From: Herbiconiux sp. SALV-R1
Lineage (GTDB): Bacteria; Actinomycetota; Actinomycetes; Actinomycetales; Microbacteriaceae
DNA length: 64,000 bases
NCBI RefSeq assembly: GCF_013113715.1
Contig: NZ_CP053344.1
Span: 2,728,001 to 2,792,000 of the forward strand
Direction: 5' to 3'
Numbering within the stretch: the first letter of the stretch is position 1; each line of letters opens with the position of its first letter. A model generated the notes under the pieces. The model searched no databases, was not told the origin of the DNA, and saw only the letters and a list, made by a program, of their open reading frames with translations. The position numbers were made by a program, and so were the translations under genes. Below, in pieces: positions 16,344-25,009 of the stretch.

Positions 16344-17465
16344 CTAGAGAACGTCTCCCGAACCGCCGGCCCGCAGGGCGTCGACCACCGACTTCACCCG
16401 CTGGGCGTGCTCGCTCGTGGTCACCAGCAGCGCATCCGGGGTGTCGACCACCACGATGTCGCTCACGCCGATGAGGCTGATGACGCGCTTCGACTGCGAC
16501 ACCACGATGCCCGAGGAGGAGTCGGCGAGCACGCGCGCGTTCTTGCCGAGGATGGCGAGGTCGGTTCCGCGACCGGCGGAGTGCAGTTTCGCGATGGAGG
16601 CGAAGTCGCCCACGTCGTCCCAGTCGAAGTCGCCCGGGATGACCGCGAGGGCTCCGGCCGCGGCGGCGGGCTCGGCGACGGAGTAGTCGATGGCGATCTT
16701 CTTGAGGTTCGGCCACACCTGGTCGACCACCTCGCCGCGGCGCGGGGTGTCCCACGCCTCGGCGAGCTCGAGCACGCCGGCGAGCAGCTCGGGCTCGCTC
16801 GCCCCGAGGTGCTCGAGCAGCTTGTCGGCGCGGGTGATGAACATCCCCGCGTTCCAGAGGTAGTTGCCCGCGGCGAGGTAGCTGCGGGCGGTGTCGAGGT
16901 CGGGCTTCTCGACGAAGTTCGTCACCTGGAGGGCGGCAGGAGCGCCGTCGATCTCGAGCGGCTGGGCGCAGCGGATGTAGCCGAAGCCGACCGCCGCATC
17001 CGTCGGGGTGATGCCGATGGTGGCGATGTAGCCGGCGTCGGCGACCTCGACCGCCTGGGCGACGGCGGCACGGAAGCGCTCAGGGTTCGTGATGACGTGG
17101 TCGGCGGCGAAGGAGCCGATGATGACGCCGGGCTCGCGGCGCTCGAGGATGGCGGCGGCGAGCGCGATGGCGGCGGTGGAGTCGCGGGGCTCGCTCTCGA
17201 GCACCACGTTGTGGTCGGCCAGGGTGGGGAGCTGCTCCTCGACGGCCGCCCGGTGGGCACGGCCGGTGACCACCATGATGCGCTGCTCGCCCGAGAGGGG
17301 CGCGAGGCGCTCCCAGGTGTCGCGCAGCAGACTCTGCCCCGAGCCGCTCAGGTCGTGCAGGAACTTCGGCGCGTCGGCGCGGGAGAGCGGCCACAGCCGC
17401 GACCCGATGCCACCGGCGGGGATGACGCTGTAGAACCGCTGGAGAGCTGAGTGGGTAGTGGTCAT
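16344..17465 (-). CDS. manC: mannose-1-phosphate guanylyltransferase
   Basis: 373 residues from ATG 17465. An upstream in-frame extension would run into the divergent gene and is rejected. Motifs are FYSVIPAGGIGSRLWPLSR (GTP-binding signature), APKFLHDL, ESEPRDSTAAIALAA, FVEKPDLDTARSYL, YLWNAGMFITRADKLLEHL and DFDWDDVGDF, all typical of the monofunctional enzyme without an isomerase domain. It makes GDP-mannose from mannose-1-phosphate and GTP. The divergent gene at 17596 is a mannosyltransferase-like protein, and a polyprenol-phosphate mannose synthase lies at 29.2 kb; both would use the product. Confidence 0.94.
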   Translation of the reverse strand: MTTTHSALQRFYSVIPAGGIGSRLWPLSRADAPKFLHDLSGSGQSLLRDTWERLAPLSGEQRIMVVTGRAHRAAVEEQLPTLADHNVVLESEPRDSTAAIALAAAILERREPGVIIGSFAADHVITNPERFRAAVAQAVEVADAGYIATIGITPTDAAVGFGYIRCAQPLEIDGAPAALQVTNFVEKPDLDTARSYLAAGNYLWNAGMFITRADKLLEHLGASEPELLAGVLELAEAWDTPRRGEVVDQVWPNLKKIAIDYSVAEPAAAAGALAVIPGDFDWDDVGDFASIAKLHSAGRGTDLAILGKNARVLADSSSGIVVSQSKRVISLIGVSDIVVVDTPDALLVTTSEHAQRVKSVVDALRAGGSGDVL

Positions 17466-17595
17466 GGGGCACAGCCTACCGAGCGCCATCCGACGCTCAC
17501 CCGCACGCCACCTGAGTGACACCGGGTGGACACGTGCCCTTCCTACCGTCGGAACGTGGCCGGATGAGGCCGCACGGCGACTGCGGAGGCACGTC

Positions 17596-18750
17596 ATGCG
17601 CGTAGCGATCATCAGCGAGAGTTTTCTTCCCACCGTCAACGGAGTCACGAACAGCGTCTGCAAGGTGCTCGACCACCTCGCCGACCACGGCCACCAGGCG
17701 ATCGTCATCGCCCCGCAGGCCGGTTCGCCCTCCCACTACCGCGGCTTCCCGGTGCACCAGGTGCCGGCCGTCGCCTACCGGCAGTTCCCGGTCGGCATCC
17801 CGAACGCCCAGGTGGCGCGCATCATCGCCCGCTTCGAGCCCGACCTGCTGCACGCGGCATCCCCCTTCCTCCTCGGAGCCCAAGGCATCGCGGCGGCGAA
17901 CCGGCTGGGGGTGCCCTCGGTCGCGATCTTCCAGACGGATGTCGCGGGGTACGCCAGGCGCAACCGGCTCGGTGCGACGGCGAAGCTCGCCTGGCGCGTG
18001 GTGAAGTGGGTGCACGACGGCGCCGACCTCACCCTCGCCCCGTCGCAGGCCTCGCTCGCCGACCTGCGGAGTGCGGGGGTCGAGCGCCTCGGACTGTGGG
18101 GCCGCGGCGTCGACCTCCAGCGCTATCACCCGAACAACCGCCTGCGCCCCGGCGCCTCGGCCCTGCACGACCTGCTCGCAGGGCCCGCGCGCGACGACGT
18201 CGTGGTCGGGTACGTGGGGCGCGTCGCGCCCGAGAAGGGGCTCGAGCGGCTCGCCGCGCTGCGTGGGGTGCCCGGCATCCACCTCGCCGTGGTGGGCGAC
18301 GGCCCCTCCGACGAGCACGTGCGCCGCATCACCCGCGGCATGCCCGCCACCTTCCTCGGCCGGCTCTCGGGCGAGCAGCTCGCCGACGCCTACGCGAGCT
18401 TCGACGTCTTCGTGCACACGGGCACCGAGGAGACCTTCGGCCAGACCCTGCAGGAGGCGCACGCCTCGGGCCTGCCCGTCGTGGCACCGGCGGCCGGCGG
18501 GCCGATCGACCTCGTCGACCACGGCGTGAACGGCTTCCTCTTCGACCCCGCCGACGTCTCCGACTTCCGCCGCCACGTCGCGACCCTCGCCGCCGACCCC
18601 GCACTCCGGATGCGCATGGGCGAGGCGGGCAGGCGCGCCGTGCTGGGCAGGTCGTGGCAGACGATCTGCGACGAGCTGCTCGGCCACTACCGTGCCGTGA
18701 TGGCCCGTCGCGGTGCGCGGAAGCGCACTCCGGTCGGCTCACACGCATGA
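17596..18750 (+). CDS. GT4 family glycosyltransferase, probable alpha-mannosyltransferase (MgtA-like)
   Basis: 384 residues. ATG 17596 has GGAGG seven bases upstream. The N-terminal Rossmann domain begins MRVAIISESFLPTVNGVTNS, with the glycine-rich acceptor loop typical of GT4. The C-terminal domain has VGYVGRVAPEKGLERL, the nucleotide-sugar site FVHTGTEETFGQTLQEAHASG (E-x7-E motif) and VAPAAGGPIDLVDHGVNGFL. Close actinobacterial relatives transfer mannose from GDP-mannose to lipid or inositol acceptors at the cytoplasmic face. Divergence from manC supports a GDP-mannose donor. The acceptor cannot be read from the sequence. Confidence 0.85.
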   Translation: MRVAIISESFLPTVNGVTNSVCKVLDHLADHGHQAIVIAPQAGSPSHYRGFPVHQVPAVAYRQFPVGIPNAQVARIIARFEPDLLHAASPFLLGAQGIAAANRLGVPSVAIFQTDVAGYARRNRLGATAKLAWRVVKWVHDGADLTLAPSQASLADLRSAGVERLGLWGRGVDLQRYHPNNRLRPGASALHDLLAGPARDDVVVGYVGRVAPEKGLERLAALRGVPGIHLAVVGDGPSDEHVRRITRGMPATFLGRLSGEQLADAYASFDVFVHTGTEETFGQTLQEAHASGLPVVAPAAGGPIDLVDHGVNGFLFDPADVSDFRRHVATLAADPALRMRMGEAGRRAVLGRSWQTICDELLGHYRAVMARRGARKRTPVGSHA

Positions 18751-18946
18751 ATACAACCGGGAATGCAGGAGGCGTCCCGGCTTGAGATGGCGCGCATCCG
18801 CGTCAGAACGGGCCTGTATACAGATTAGGGCGACCTTAGAAGCCAATCGGGCACTCTGGGCGTAGACTGACGGAGGTCGTAGATCGAGTTCGCACCATTC
18901 GCAGTGTGGGCGGTCACGAACTCATTGAAGCCAAGGAGGGTTGTTC

Positions 18947-19369
18947 ATGCCTGAGAACTCGGCAGGGACGATGACGCCGAGGCGGCCCGCTGGCACCCTC
19001 TATCGCGGCCGTGAAGGCATGTGGTCCTGGGTGCTGCACCGCATCACCGGCGTCGCGATTTTCTTCTTCCTCCTCGTGCACGTGCTCGACACCGCGATGG
19101 TGCGAGTGGCGCCCGAGGCCTACAACGCGGTCATCTCGACCTACCAGAACCCGATCATGGGGCTCGGCGAGACGGCGCTGGTCGCCGCGATCGTGTTCCA
19201 CGCCTTCAACGGCATCCGCATCATCCTCATCGACCTCTGGTCGAAGGGTGCGAAGTACCAGCGGGTGATGTTCTGGGTCGTCATCGGCGTCTGGGCGGTG
19301 ACCATGCTCGGCTTCGCGCCGCGTCACCTCATCAACGTCTTCAGCCACATCCCGGGAGCTGGTCACTGA
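18947..19369 (+). CDS. sdhC: succinate dehydrogenase cytochrome b556 subunit
   Basis: 140 residues, starting at ATG 18947 seven bases after AAGGAGG. Three membrane helices are visible. WSWVLHRITGVAIFFFLLVH carries the quinone-site Ser/Arg region and a His suitable for heme b, and VFHAFNGIRIIL holds the second His. It anchors the succinate dehydrogenase complex in the membrane and takes part in quinone reduction. It is the first gene of sdhCDAB. The 196 bases upstream (18751-18946) have no gene and should hold the operon promoter, although I see no strong -35/-10 pair. Confidence 0.94.
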   Translation: MPENSAGTMTPRRPAGTLYRGREGMWSWVLHRITGVAIFFFLLVHVLDTAMVRVAPEAYNAVISTYQNPIMGLGETALVAAIVFHAFNGIRIILIDLWSKGAKYQRVMFWVVIGVWAVTMLGFAPRHLINVFSHIPGAGH

Positions 19370-19821
19370 TGGCGATCTCGATCGAATCCCCCCGCGCCCC
19401 GCACACCGTCCGCCGCCGCAGCGGCGTGAACTGGGAGAAGTGGGGCTGGATCTACATGCGCGCCTCGGGCGTCGTGCTCCTCATCCTCATCTTCGGCCAC
19501 CTGTTCGTGAACCTCATGGTGGGCGACGGCATCAAGGCCATCGACTTCGCCTTCGTCGGCGGCAAGTGGAGCGACCCGTTCTGGCAGGTCTGGGACGTGC
19601 TGATGCTCTGGCTCGCCATGATCCACGGCGGCAACGGCATGCGCACCATCGTGAACGACTACGCGACCAAGGCGCTCACCCGCAAGATCCTGCTGGGCGG
19701 CATCCTCGTGGCCGTCGTGGCGATGATCGTGCTCGGCTCCCTGGTGGTCTTCACCTTCGACCCCTGCCCCGCGGGCTCGCCGGCCGATCTGCTGCCGTCG
19801 TTCTGCCCGGTCAACCAGTAG
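19369..19821 (+). CDS. sdhD: succinate dehydrogenase membrane anchor subunit
   Basis: 150 residues with three membrane helices. WIYMRASGVVLLILIFGHLF includes the heme or quinone-side Arg/Ser and His, and LWLAMIHGGNGMRTIVNDYA matches the family end of helix two. A C-terminal tail has two Cys. The ATG overlaps the sdhC stop codon by one base (TGATG), so the two are translationally coupled. With SdhC it forms the quinone-reducing anchor of complex II. Confidence 0.93.
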   Translation: MAISIESPRAPHTVRRRSGVNWEKWGWIYMRASGVVLLILIFGHLFVNLMVGDGIKAIDFAFVGGKWSDPFWQVWDVLMLWLAMIHGGNGMRTIVNDYATKALTRKILLGGILVAVVAMIVLGSLVVFTFDPCPAGSPADLLPSFCPVNQ

Positions 19822-19833
19822 TCCCCCTAAGAC

Positions 19834-21654
19834 GTGAGTGAATTCGTGAGCCAGTCCTTCCCGTTCGAAGACGGCGCCGTGATCGACGGCGTGCACTACC
19901 ACCAGTTCGACATCGTCATCGTCGGCGCCGGCGGCGCCGGCATGCGCGCGGCCATCGAGGCCGGGCCGAAGGCGAAGACGGCTGTCATCTCCAAGCTCTA
20001 CCCCACCCGCTCCCACACCGGTGCGGCCCAGGGCGGCATGGCGGCGGCGCTCGCCAACGTCGAGGAGGACAACTGGGAGTGGCACACCTTCGACACCGTC
20101 AAGGGCGGTGACTACCTGGTCGACCAGGATGCCGCCGAGATCCTCGCCAAAGAGGCGATCGACGCGGTCATCGACCTCGAGAACATGGGTCTGCCGTTCA
20201 ACCGCACCCCCGAGGGCAAGATCGACCAGCGCCGCTTCGGCGGCCACACCCGCGACCACGGCAAGGCGCCCGTGCGCCGCGCCTGCTACGCGGCCGACCG
20301 CACGGGTCACATGATCCTGCAGACGCTGTTCCAGAACTGCGTGAAGCTCGGCATCAACTTCTTCAACGAGTTCTACGCGCTCGACCTCGTGATGACGTCG
20401 GTGGACGGTGTCGACAAGCCGAGCGGTGTCGTGGCCTACGAGCTGGCGACCGGCGAGATCCACGTCTTCCAGGCCAAGGCGATCATCTTCGCCACCGGCG
20501 GCTTCGGCAAGATCTACAAGACCACCTCGAACGCGCACACCCTCACCGGCGACGGCGTCGGCATCATCTGGCGCAAGGGCCTGCCGCTCGAGGACATGGA
20601 GTTCTTCCAGTTCCACCCCACCGGCCTCGCCGGCCTCGGCATCCTGCTCACCGAGGGAGCGCGAGGCGAGGGAGCGATCCTCCGCAACGCCTCCGGTGAG
20701 CGCTTCATGGAGCGCTACGCCCCCACCATCAAAGACCTCGCGCCGCGCGACATCGTCGCCCGCTGCATGGTGCAGGAGGTGGCGGAAGGCAGAGGTGCCG
20801 GGCCGCACAAAGACTACGTGCTCCTCGACTGCACCCACCTCGGCGCCGAGGTGCTCGAGACCAAGCTCCCCGACATCACCGAGTTCGCCCGCACCTACCT
20901 CGGCGTCGACCCCGTGGTCGAGCCGGTGCCCGTCATGCCGACGGCGCACTACGCGATGGGCGGCATCCCCACCAACATCAAGGCCGAGGTGCTCTCCGAC
21001 AACGACACGGTCGTGCCGGGCCTCTACGCCGCGGGCGAGTGCGCCTGCGTATCGGTGCACGGCTCGAACCGCCTCGGCACCAACTCGCTGCTCGACATCA
21101 ACGTCTTCGGCAAGCGCTCGGGCAACAACGCCGCCGAGTACGTGCAGACCGTCGACTTCACGCCGCTGCCCCCGAATCCGGCCGGCGCCATCGTCGACCT
21201 CGTGGCGTCGCTGCGTGCGGGAACGGGCACCGAGCGCATCGCCGCCATCCGTAAAGAACTGCAAGACGAGATGGACAAGAACGCGCAGGTGTTCCGCACC
21301 GACGAGTCGCTCGCCGCGGTGACCGAGACCATCCACGGCCTCCGCCAGCGCTATAAGAACATCCAGGTGCAGGACAAGGGCAAGCGGTTCAACACCGACC
21401 TGCTCGAGGCCATCGAGCTCGGCTTCCTGCTCGACCTCGCCGAGGTCGTCGTGTTCTCCGCCCGCAACCGCGAGGAGTCGCGCGGCGGCCACATGCGCGA
21501 CGACTTCCCGAAGCGCGACGACGACAAGTTCATGAAGCACACCATGGCGTACCTGTCGGGAGACCCGCACTCCGCCGACGCCGCCGACCACATCCGGCTC
21601 GACTGGAAGCCCGTCGTCGTGACGCGCTACCAGCCGATGGAGAGGAAGTACTGA
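19834..21654 (+). CDS. sdhA: succinate dehydrogenase flavoprotein subunit
   Basis: 606 residues from GTG 19834. The FAD-binding Rossmann motif [19 protein letters not shown] is near residue 28, and the covalent-flavin His lies in [18 protein letters not shown]. Substrate and proton-path residues are in [48 protein letters not shown] and the Arg-rich [15 protein letters not shown]. The enzyme oxidises succinate to fumarate and passes electrons to SdhB. It lies 12 bases after sdhD and its stop overlaps the sdhB start. Confidence 0.96.
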   Translation: MSEFVSQSFPFEDGAVIDGVHYHQFDIVIVGAGGAGMRAAIEAGPKAKTAVISKLYPTRSHTGAAQGGMAAALANVEEDNWEWHTFDTVKGGDYLVDQDAAEILAKEAIDAVIDLENMGLPFNRTPEGKIDQRRFGGHTRDHGKAPVRRACYAADRTGHMILQTLFQNCVKLGINFFNEFYALDLVMTSVDGVDKPSGVVAYELATGEIHVFQAKAIIFATGGFGKIYKTTSNAHTLTGDGVGIIWRKGLPLEDMEFFQFHPTGLAGLGILLTEGARGEGAILRNASGERFMERYAPTIKDLAPRDIVARCMVQEVAEGRGAGPHKDYVLLDCTHLGAEVLETKLPDITEFARTYLGVDPVVEPVPVMPTAHYAMGGIPTNIKAEVLSDNDTVVPGLYAAGECACVSVHGSNRLGTNSLLDINVFGKRSGNNAAEYVQTVDFTPLPPNPAGAIVDLVASLRAGTGTERIAAIRKELQDEMDKNAQVFRTDESLAAVTETIHGLRQRYKNIQVQDKGKRFNTDLLEAIELGFLLDLAEVVVFSARNREESRGGHMRDDFPKRDDDKFMKHTMAYLSGDPHSADAADHIRLDWKPVVVTRYQPMERKY

Positions 21655-22424
21655 TGTCCCTGGTTCTTGACGAGGCCCCCGCGGGCGGACCGGCACCCGA
21701 GGCCCCCATCCAGTCGTTCACCGTCACGCTCATCATCCGTCGCTTCGACCCCGACGTCGACGACGAGCCCAGGTGGCAAGACTTCGACGTGCAGCTCTAC
21801 GCGACCGATCGCATCCTCGACGCGCTGCATAAGATCAAGTGGGAGCAAGACGGCTCGCTGACCTTCCGCCGCTCCTGCGCGCACGGCATCTGCGGGTCGG
21901 ATGCGATGCGCATCAACGGCCGCAACCGCCTGGCTTGCAAGACGCTCATCAAAGACCTCGACATCACGAAGCCGATCTACGTGGAGGCCATCAAGGGCCT
22001 CCCGCTCGAGAAAGACCTCGTCGTCGACATGGAGCCGTTCTTCGCGTCGTTCCGTGAGGTGCAGCCGTTCCTGCAGTCGAACACCGCGCCGCCGAAAGAC
22101 AAGGAGCGCGTGCAGTCGGTCGCCGACCGCGCCCGCTTCGACGACACCACGAAGTGCATTCTCTGCGCGGCATGCACCTCGTCGTGCCCCGTGTTCTGGA
22201 CCGACGGGCAGTACTTCGGCCCCGCCGCCATCGTGAACGCCCACCGCTTCATCTTCGACTCGCGCGACGAGGCGGCGTCGACCCGCCTCGACATCCTCAA
22301 CGACAAGGAGGGCGTGTGGCGGTGCCGCACGACCTTCAACTGCACTGACGCGTGCCCCCGCGGCATCCAGGTGACGCAGGCGATCGCCGAGGTGAAGCAG
22401 GCCATCATGCGCGGCAAGCCCTAG
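21654..22424 (+). CDS. sdhB: succinate dehydrogenase iron-sulfur subunit
   Basis: 256 residues. The 2Fe-2S ferredoxin domain has SCAHGICGSDAMRING followed by NRLACKTLI. The C-terminal domain has the 4Fe-4S and 3Fe-4S cysteines in CILCAACTSSCPVFW and CRTTFNCTDACPRGI. It carries electrons from the flavin to the quinone site. The start overlaps the sdhA stop (TGATG). The operon ends here and is followed by a strong hairpin at 22469. Confidence 0.96.
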   Translation: MSLVLDEAPAGGPAPEAPIQSFTVTLIIRRFDPDVDDEPRWQDFDVQLYATDRILDALHKIKWEQDGSLTFRRSCAHGICGSDAMRINGRNRLACKTLIKDLDITKPIYVEAIKGLPLEKDLVVDMEPFFASFREVQPFLQSNTAPPKDKERVQSVADRARFDDTTKCILCAACTSSCPVFWTDGQYFGPAAIVNAHRFIFDSRDEAASTRLDILNDKEGVWRCRTTFNCTDACPRGIQVTQAIAEVKQAIMRGKP

Positions 22425-22468
22425 CCCGCCGCCGCTCTTCCTCTCGCGGCCGCTCGCGGCCCGAACTC

Positions 22469-22506
22469 GATGGAGCCTCCGCCCGTTTCGGGCGCGAGGC
22501 TCCATC
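22469..22506. terminator. 17-bp stem hairpin downstream of sdhB, upstream of a DUF559-type gene
   Basis: GATGGAGCCTC (22469-22479) and CGCCCG pair with CGGGCG and GAGGCTCCATC (22496-22506) around a TTT loop with a one-base bulge. It lies 45 bases after the sdhB stop and can end the operon, although no T tract follows. The words CTCGATGGA here and TTTCTCCATC just downstream recur in the palindrome on the far side of the next gene (23533-23605), so it may instead be part of a flanking repeat. Confidence 0.7.
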
Positions 22507-22644
22507 CGTTTCCGGAGGCAGCTCGTTTCTCCATCCACTTCGGGGCGGGTCTCCGGCTGCAGACGCCGCTGTGGACAGACGGCGGTTCTCCACAGACATC
22601 GCCGAAGACTCGGATGCGCGCCCACATCGGCCGACAATTGTCGC

Positions 22645-23493
22645 GTGTCCTCTCTCATCCCCCTCCCCGAGGTCGCCCGAACCTCGACCCTGCTGACGCT
22701 CGGCGTCGACGACCAACAGCTCCGGCGGCTGCGACGCACCGGCGTGCTCGTTCGCATCCGGCACGGGTACTACGCACGAGCGGATGCGCGGCCCGACATC
22801 GTGCGGGCGGTGCGGTTGGGCGGTCGGCTGACCTCGTACTCGGCGCTCCGCGCGCTCGGTGTCTGGTGCCCTCCTGGCGACGAGCGGCTGCACGTCGCCG
22901 TGAACGCACACGCGCACGACCTGCGGGATCCCGACAGCGGGGGACCGCTGACCGCGCGTGACGACCTGGTGGTGCACTGGCGGGCCGCGCCGGCACCTCG
23001 CCGCGGTGCCGTCGCGGCAGTCGTCCCGGTCGCAGAGGCGATCGACCATCTCCCCCCTGCGCTCGACCCCGCCCATCTCGTCGCCGTGCTCGACGCGGCC
23101 GTGCGTGAGCACGTGCTCTCGCGAGCGCAACTCGCGGAGGCCTTCCCCATCAGGTCGAGGGTGGGGCGAGCGTCGGCGCGTGTCGACCCGGCGTCGGAAT
23201 CGGGTGCGGAGTCGGTGGCGCGCATCCGTCTGGCGGATGCCGGCATCGAGACCCGATCCCAGGTGTGGTTCGGCTCGCATCGAGTCGACCTCCTCGTGCC
23301 CGACCGGGTCGTCGTGGAGGTCGACGGGCGCGAGTTCCACGACGACCGCGCCCGTTTCGAACGCGACCGGCGTCGGGCCGCCGAGCTGACCCGGCTCGGA
23401 CTGCACGTGCTGCATTTCAGCTACAGACAAGTCATGTACGACTGGCCGCGCTGCCTCGCCGCCGTACGGGTCGCTGTCGCGGCGGCTGCCTGA
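22645..23493 (+). CDS. AbiEi-type winged-helix / DUF559-like endonuclease protein, second copy type
   Basis: 282 residues from GTG 22645. The N-terminal wHTH resembles AbiEi antitoxins (LLTLGVDDQQLRRLRRTGVL, then RIRHGYYA). A linker domain with YSALRALGVWCPP follows. The C-terminal PD-(D/E)XK domain has SGAESVARIRLADAGI, HRVDLLVPDRVVVEVDGREFH (catalytic Asp and Glu positions near 213-226) and FERDRRRAAELTRLGLHVLHF. It is the same architecture as the gene at 6870 but only distantly alike in sequence, and its GC content is close to the host's. Function is unknown; Vsr-like nuclease activity is inferred from fold. Palindromes sit on both sides. Confidence 0.78.
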   Translation: MSSLIPLPEVARTSTLLTLGVDDQQLRRLRRTGVLVRIRHGYYARADARPDIVRAVRLGGRLTSYSALRALGVWCPPGDERLHVAVNAHAHDLRDPDSGGPLTARDDLVVHWRAAPAPRRGAVAAVVPVAEAIDHLPPALDPAHLVAVLDAAVREHVLSRAQLAEAFPIRSRVGRASARVDPASESGAESVARIRLADAGIETRSQVWFGSHRVDLLVPDRVVVEVDGREFHDDRARFERDRRRAAELTRLGLHVLHFSYRQVMYDWPRCLAAVRVAVAAAA

Positions 23494-23532
23494 TGCACCC
23501 GCCTCCGTCTCGAGTCCCGCCCGCCTCCCGAT

Positions 23533-23605
23533 CTCGATGGACTTCAGCGGCGGAATGCGGGTGTTTCTCCATCGGGATTCGTGTGGCGGCCGAAAGTCCA
23601 CCGAG
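23533..23605. repeat. imperfect palindrome downstream of the second DUF559-type gene
   Basis: CTCGATGGACTT (23533-23544) is inverted at 23594-23605 with one mismatch. The inner region contains CGATGGA and TCCATCG as a second inverted pair and the word TTTCTCCATC, also present upstream of the gene near 22530. The rest of the gap to 23720 is GGGCGG-rich without a gene. Confidence 0.6.
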
Positions 23606-23720
23606 TTCTGGAAGGGGCGGGCGGCGGGCGGCCGGCGCCGACCCCGGGCGGGCGGCAGGCGCGGGATGCCGACCCCGGCGGGGCGGTGGCGGGAGGGCGG
23701 GAGAGTGGCAGGGTGGGAGG

Positions 23721-24917
23721 ATGAGCGAGGCGAAGGGCCGCGGCGGGAACTCGGCGGTGAAAGACGACGAGGCGACGACCGAGATGTCGAGCACGGGGCG
23801 CCCGGCGATCGACGTCAACGAGAAGAACACGTCCGAGCCGCCGAAGACCGGTCTGCAGGCGCTCATCGCGAAGGTGATGGCGCTACGCCCGGTGCGGGTG
23901 TTCCTGCGGTTCGGTGCGAGCGGCGGCGAGATCATGGCCTCGGGCATGTCGTTCCAGGCGATCTTCGCGGTGTTCGCCGGCATCTGGGTCGGCTTCTCGA
24001 TCTTCGGCATCGTGCTGGCATCCAACCCCGATCTGCTGGATGCGGTGGTCGCCCAGCTCTCGAACGCCATTCCCGGGCTGATCGGCGAGAACGGCGCCAT
24101 CGACCCCCAGGCCCTCAGCGAAGCGCGCATCCTGGGCTGGACGGGCGCCATCGCCCTGATCGGTCTCGTCATGACCGCGATCGGCTGGCTGGCATCGACG
24201 CGCGACTCCATCCGCCGCCTCTTCCACCTCGACCCGCCCACGACGAACTTCGTGCTGCTGAAGCTCAAAGACTTCGGGCTCGCCCTCGGGTTCGGCATCG
24301 CCATCGTGCTCTCCTCGGTGGTCAGCCTCATCAGCAACCAGGGCCTGTCGTTCGCGTTCGACCTCGTCGGCGTCGACACCGAGTCGCCCTTCGCCCTCGT
24401 CGTGGCCTGGCTGGTCGGTGTGCTCATCGTCTTCGTGTTCGACAGCTTCGTGCTCGCCATCGCGTTCCGGGTGCTCTCGGGCGTGAAGATCCCGATGCGG
24501 CGCCTCCTCGCCGGCGCCGCGATCGGCGGCGCGGCGCTCGGCGTGCTGAAGATCCTCGGCACTCAGCTGCTCGGCGGCGCGACGAGCAACCCGCTGCTGG
24601 CCTCGTTCGCGGTGATCATCGGCATCATGATCTTCCTCAACCTGGTGTGCCGCGTCATCCTCATCTCGGCCACCTGGATCGCCGTCGGCATGGACGACGC
24701 CGGCCTCGACCCCCGCTCCCTCAGCCCCGAGCAGCTCGAGGCCGACCGCCGGCAGCGGGTGGCGGATGCGCGCGACACCATCGTGCAGGCCGAGCGCGAG
24801 CGGCTCCAGGAGCAGCTCGACGCCTCGCACGGGCTCGCCCGCCGACGCGTGCGCAAGAAGCTCGAGCGCCTCGACCGGCTCGACGCCGCCGAAGCCGTGC
24901 GCCTCAAGAAGCGCTGA
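23721..24917 (+). CDS. YihY/YhjD (BrkB) family inner membrane protein
   Basis: 398 residues. A polar N-terminus of about 60 residues is followed by five to six membrane helices in the YihY/BrkB pattern: FLRFGASGGEIMASGMSFQA (the ASGMSFQA word is typical), GWLASTRDSIRRLF, FVLLKLKDFGLALGFG and FDSFVLAIAFRVLSGVKIPM. A charged C-terminal helix (RERLQEQLDASHGLARRRVR) is probably cytoplasmic. The family was once annotated as ribonuclease BN, which is no longer accepted, and its transport role is unproven. ATG 23721 directly follows GGGAGG, so a slightly later start is possible. Confidence 0.85.
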   Translation: MSEAKGRGGNSAVKDDEATTEMSSTGRPAIDVNEKNTSEPPKTGLQALIAKVMALRPVRVFLRFGASGGEIMASGMSFQAIFAVFAGIWVGFSIFGIVLASNPDLLDAVVAQLSNAIPGLIGENGAIDPQALSEARILGWTGAIALIGLVMTAIGWLASTRDSIRRLFHLDPPTTNFVLLKLKDFGLALGFGIAIVLSSVVSLISNQGLSFAFDLVGVDTESPFALVVAWLVGVLIVFVFDSFVLAIAFRVLSGVKIPMRRLLAGAAIGGAALGVLKILGTQLLGGATSNPLLASFAVIIGIMIFLNLVCRVILISATWIAVGMDDAGLDPRSLSPEQLEADRRQRVADARDTIVQAERERLQEQLDASHGLARRRVRKKLERLDRLDAAEAVRLKKR

Positions 24918-25009
24918 CGCCGCAGCCGCGGGGCTTGCGCCCTGCACAGAGAACGGATGCGCCCCCTCCCCCGCCCGCCAGTGTCGGAGGCCGCCGCTAG
25001 GCTTGCTCC

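Noticed and set aside
19363-21696. Long antisense frame across sdhDA
   Set aside because: It mirrors sdhA codons, and the product has no recognisable fold.
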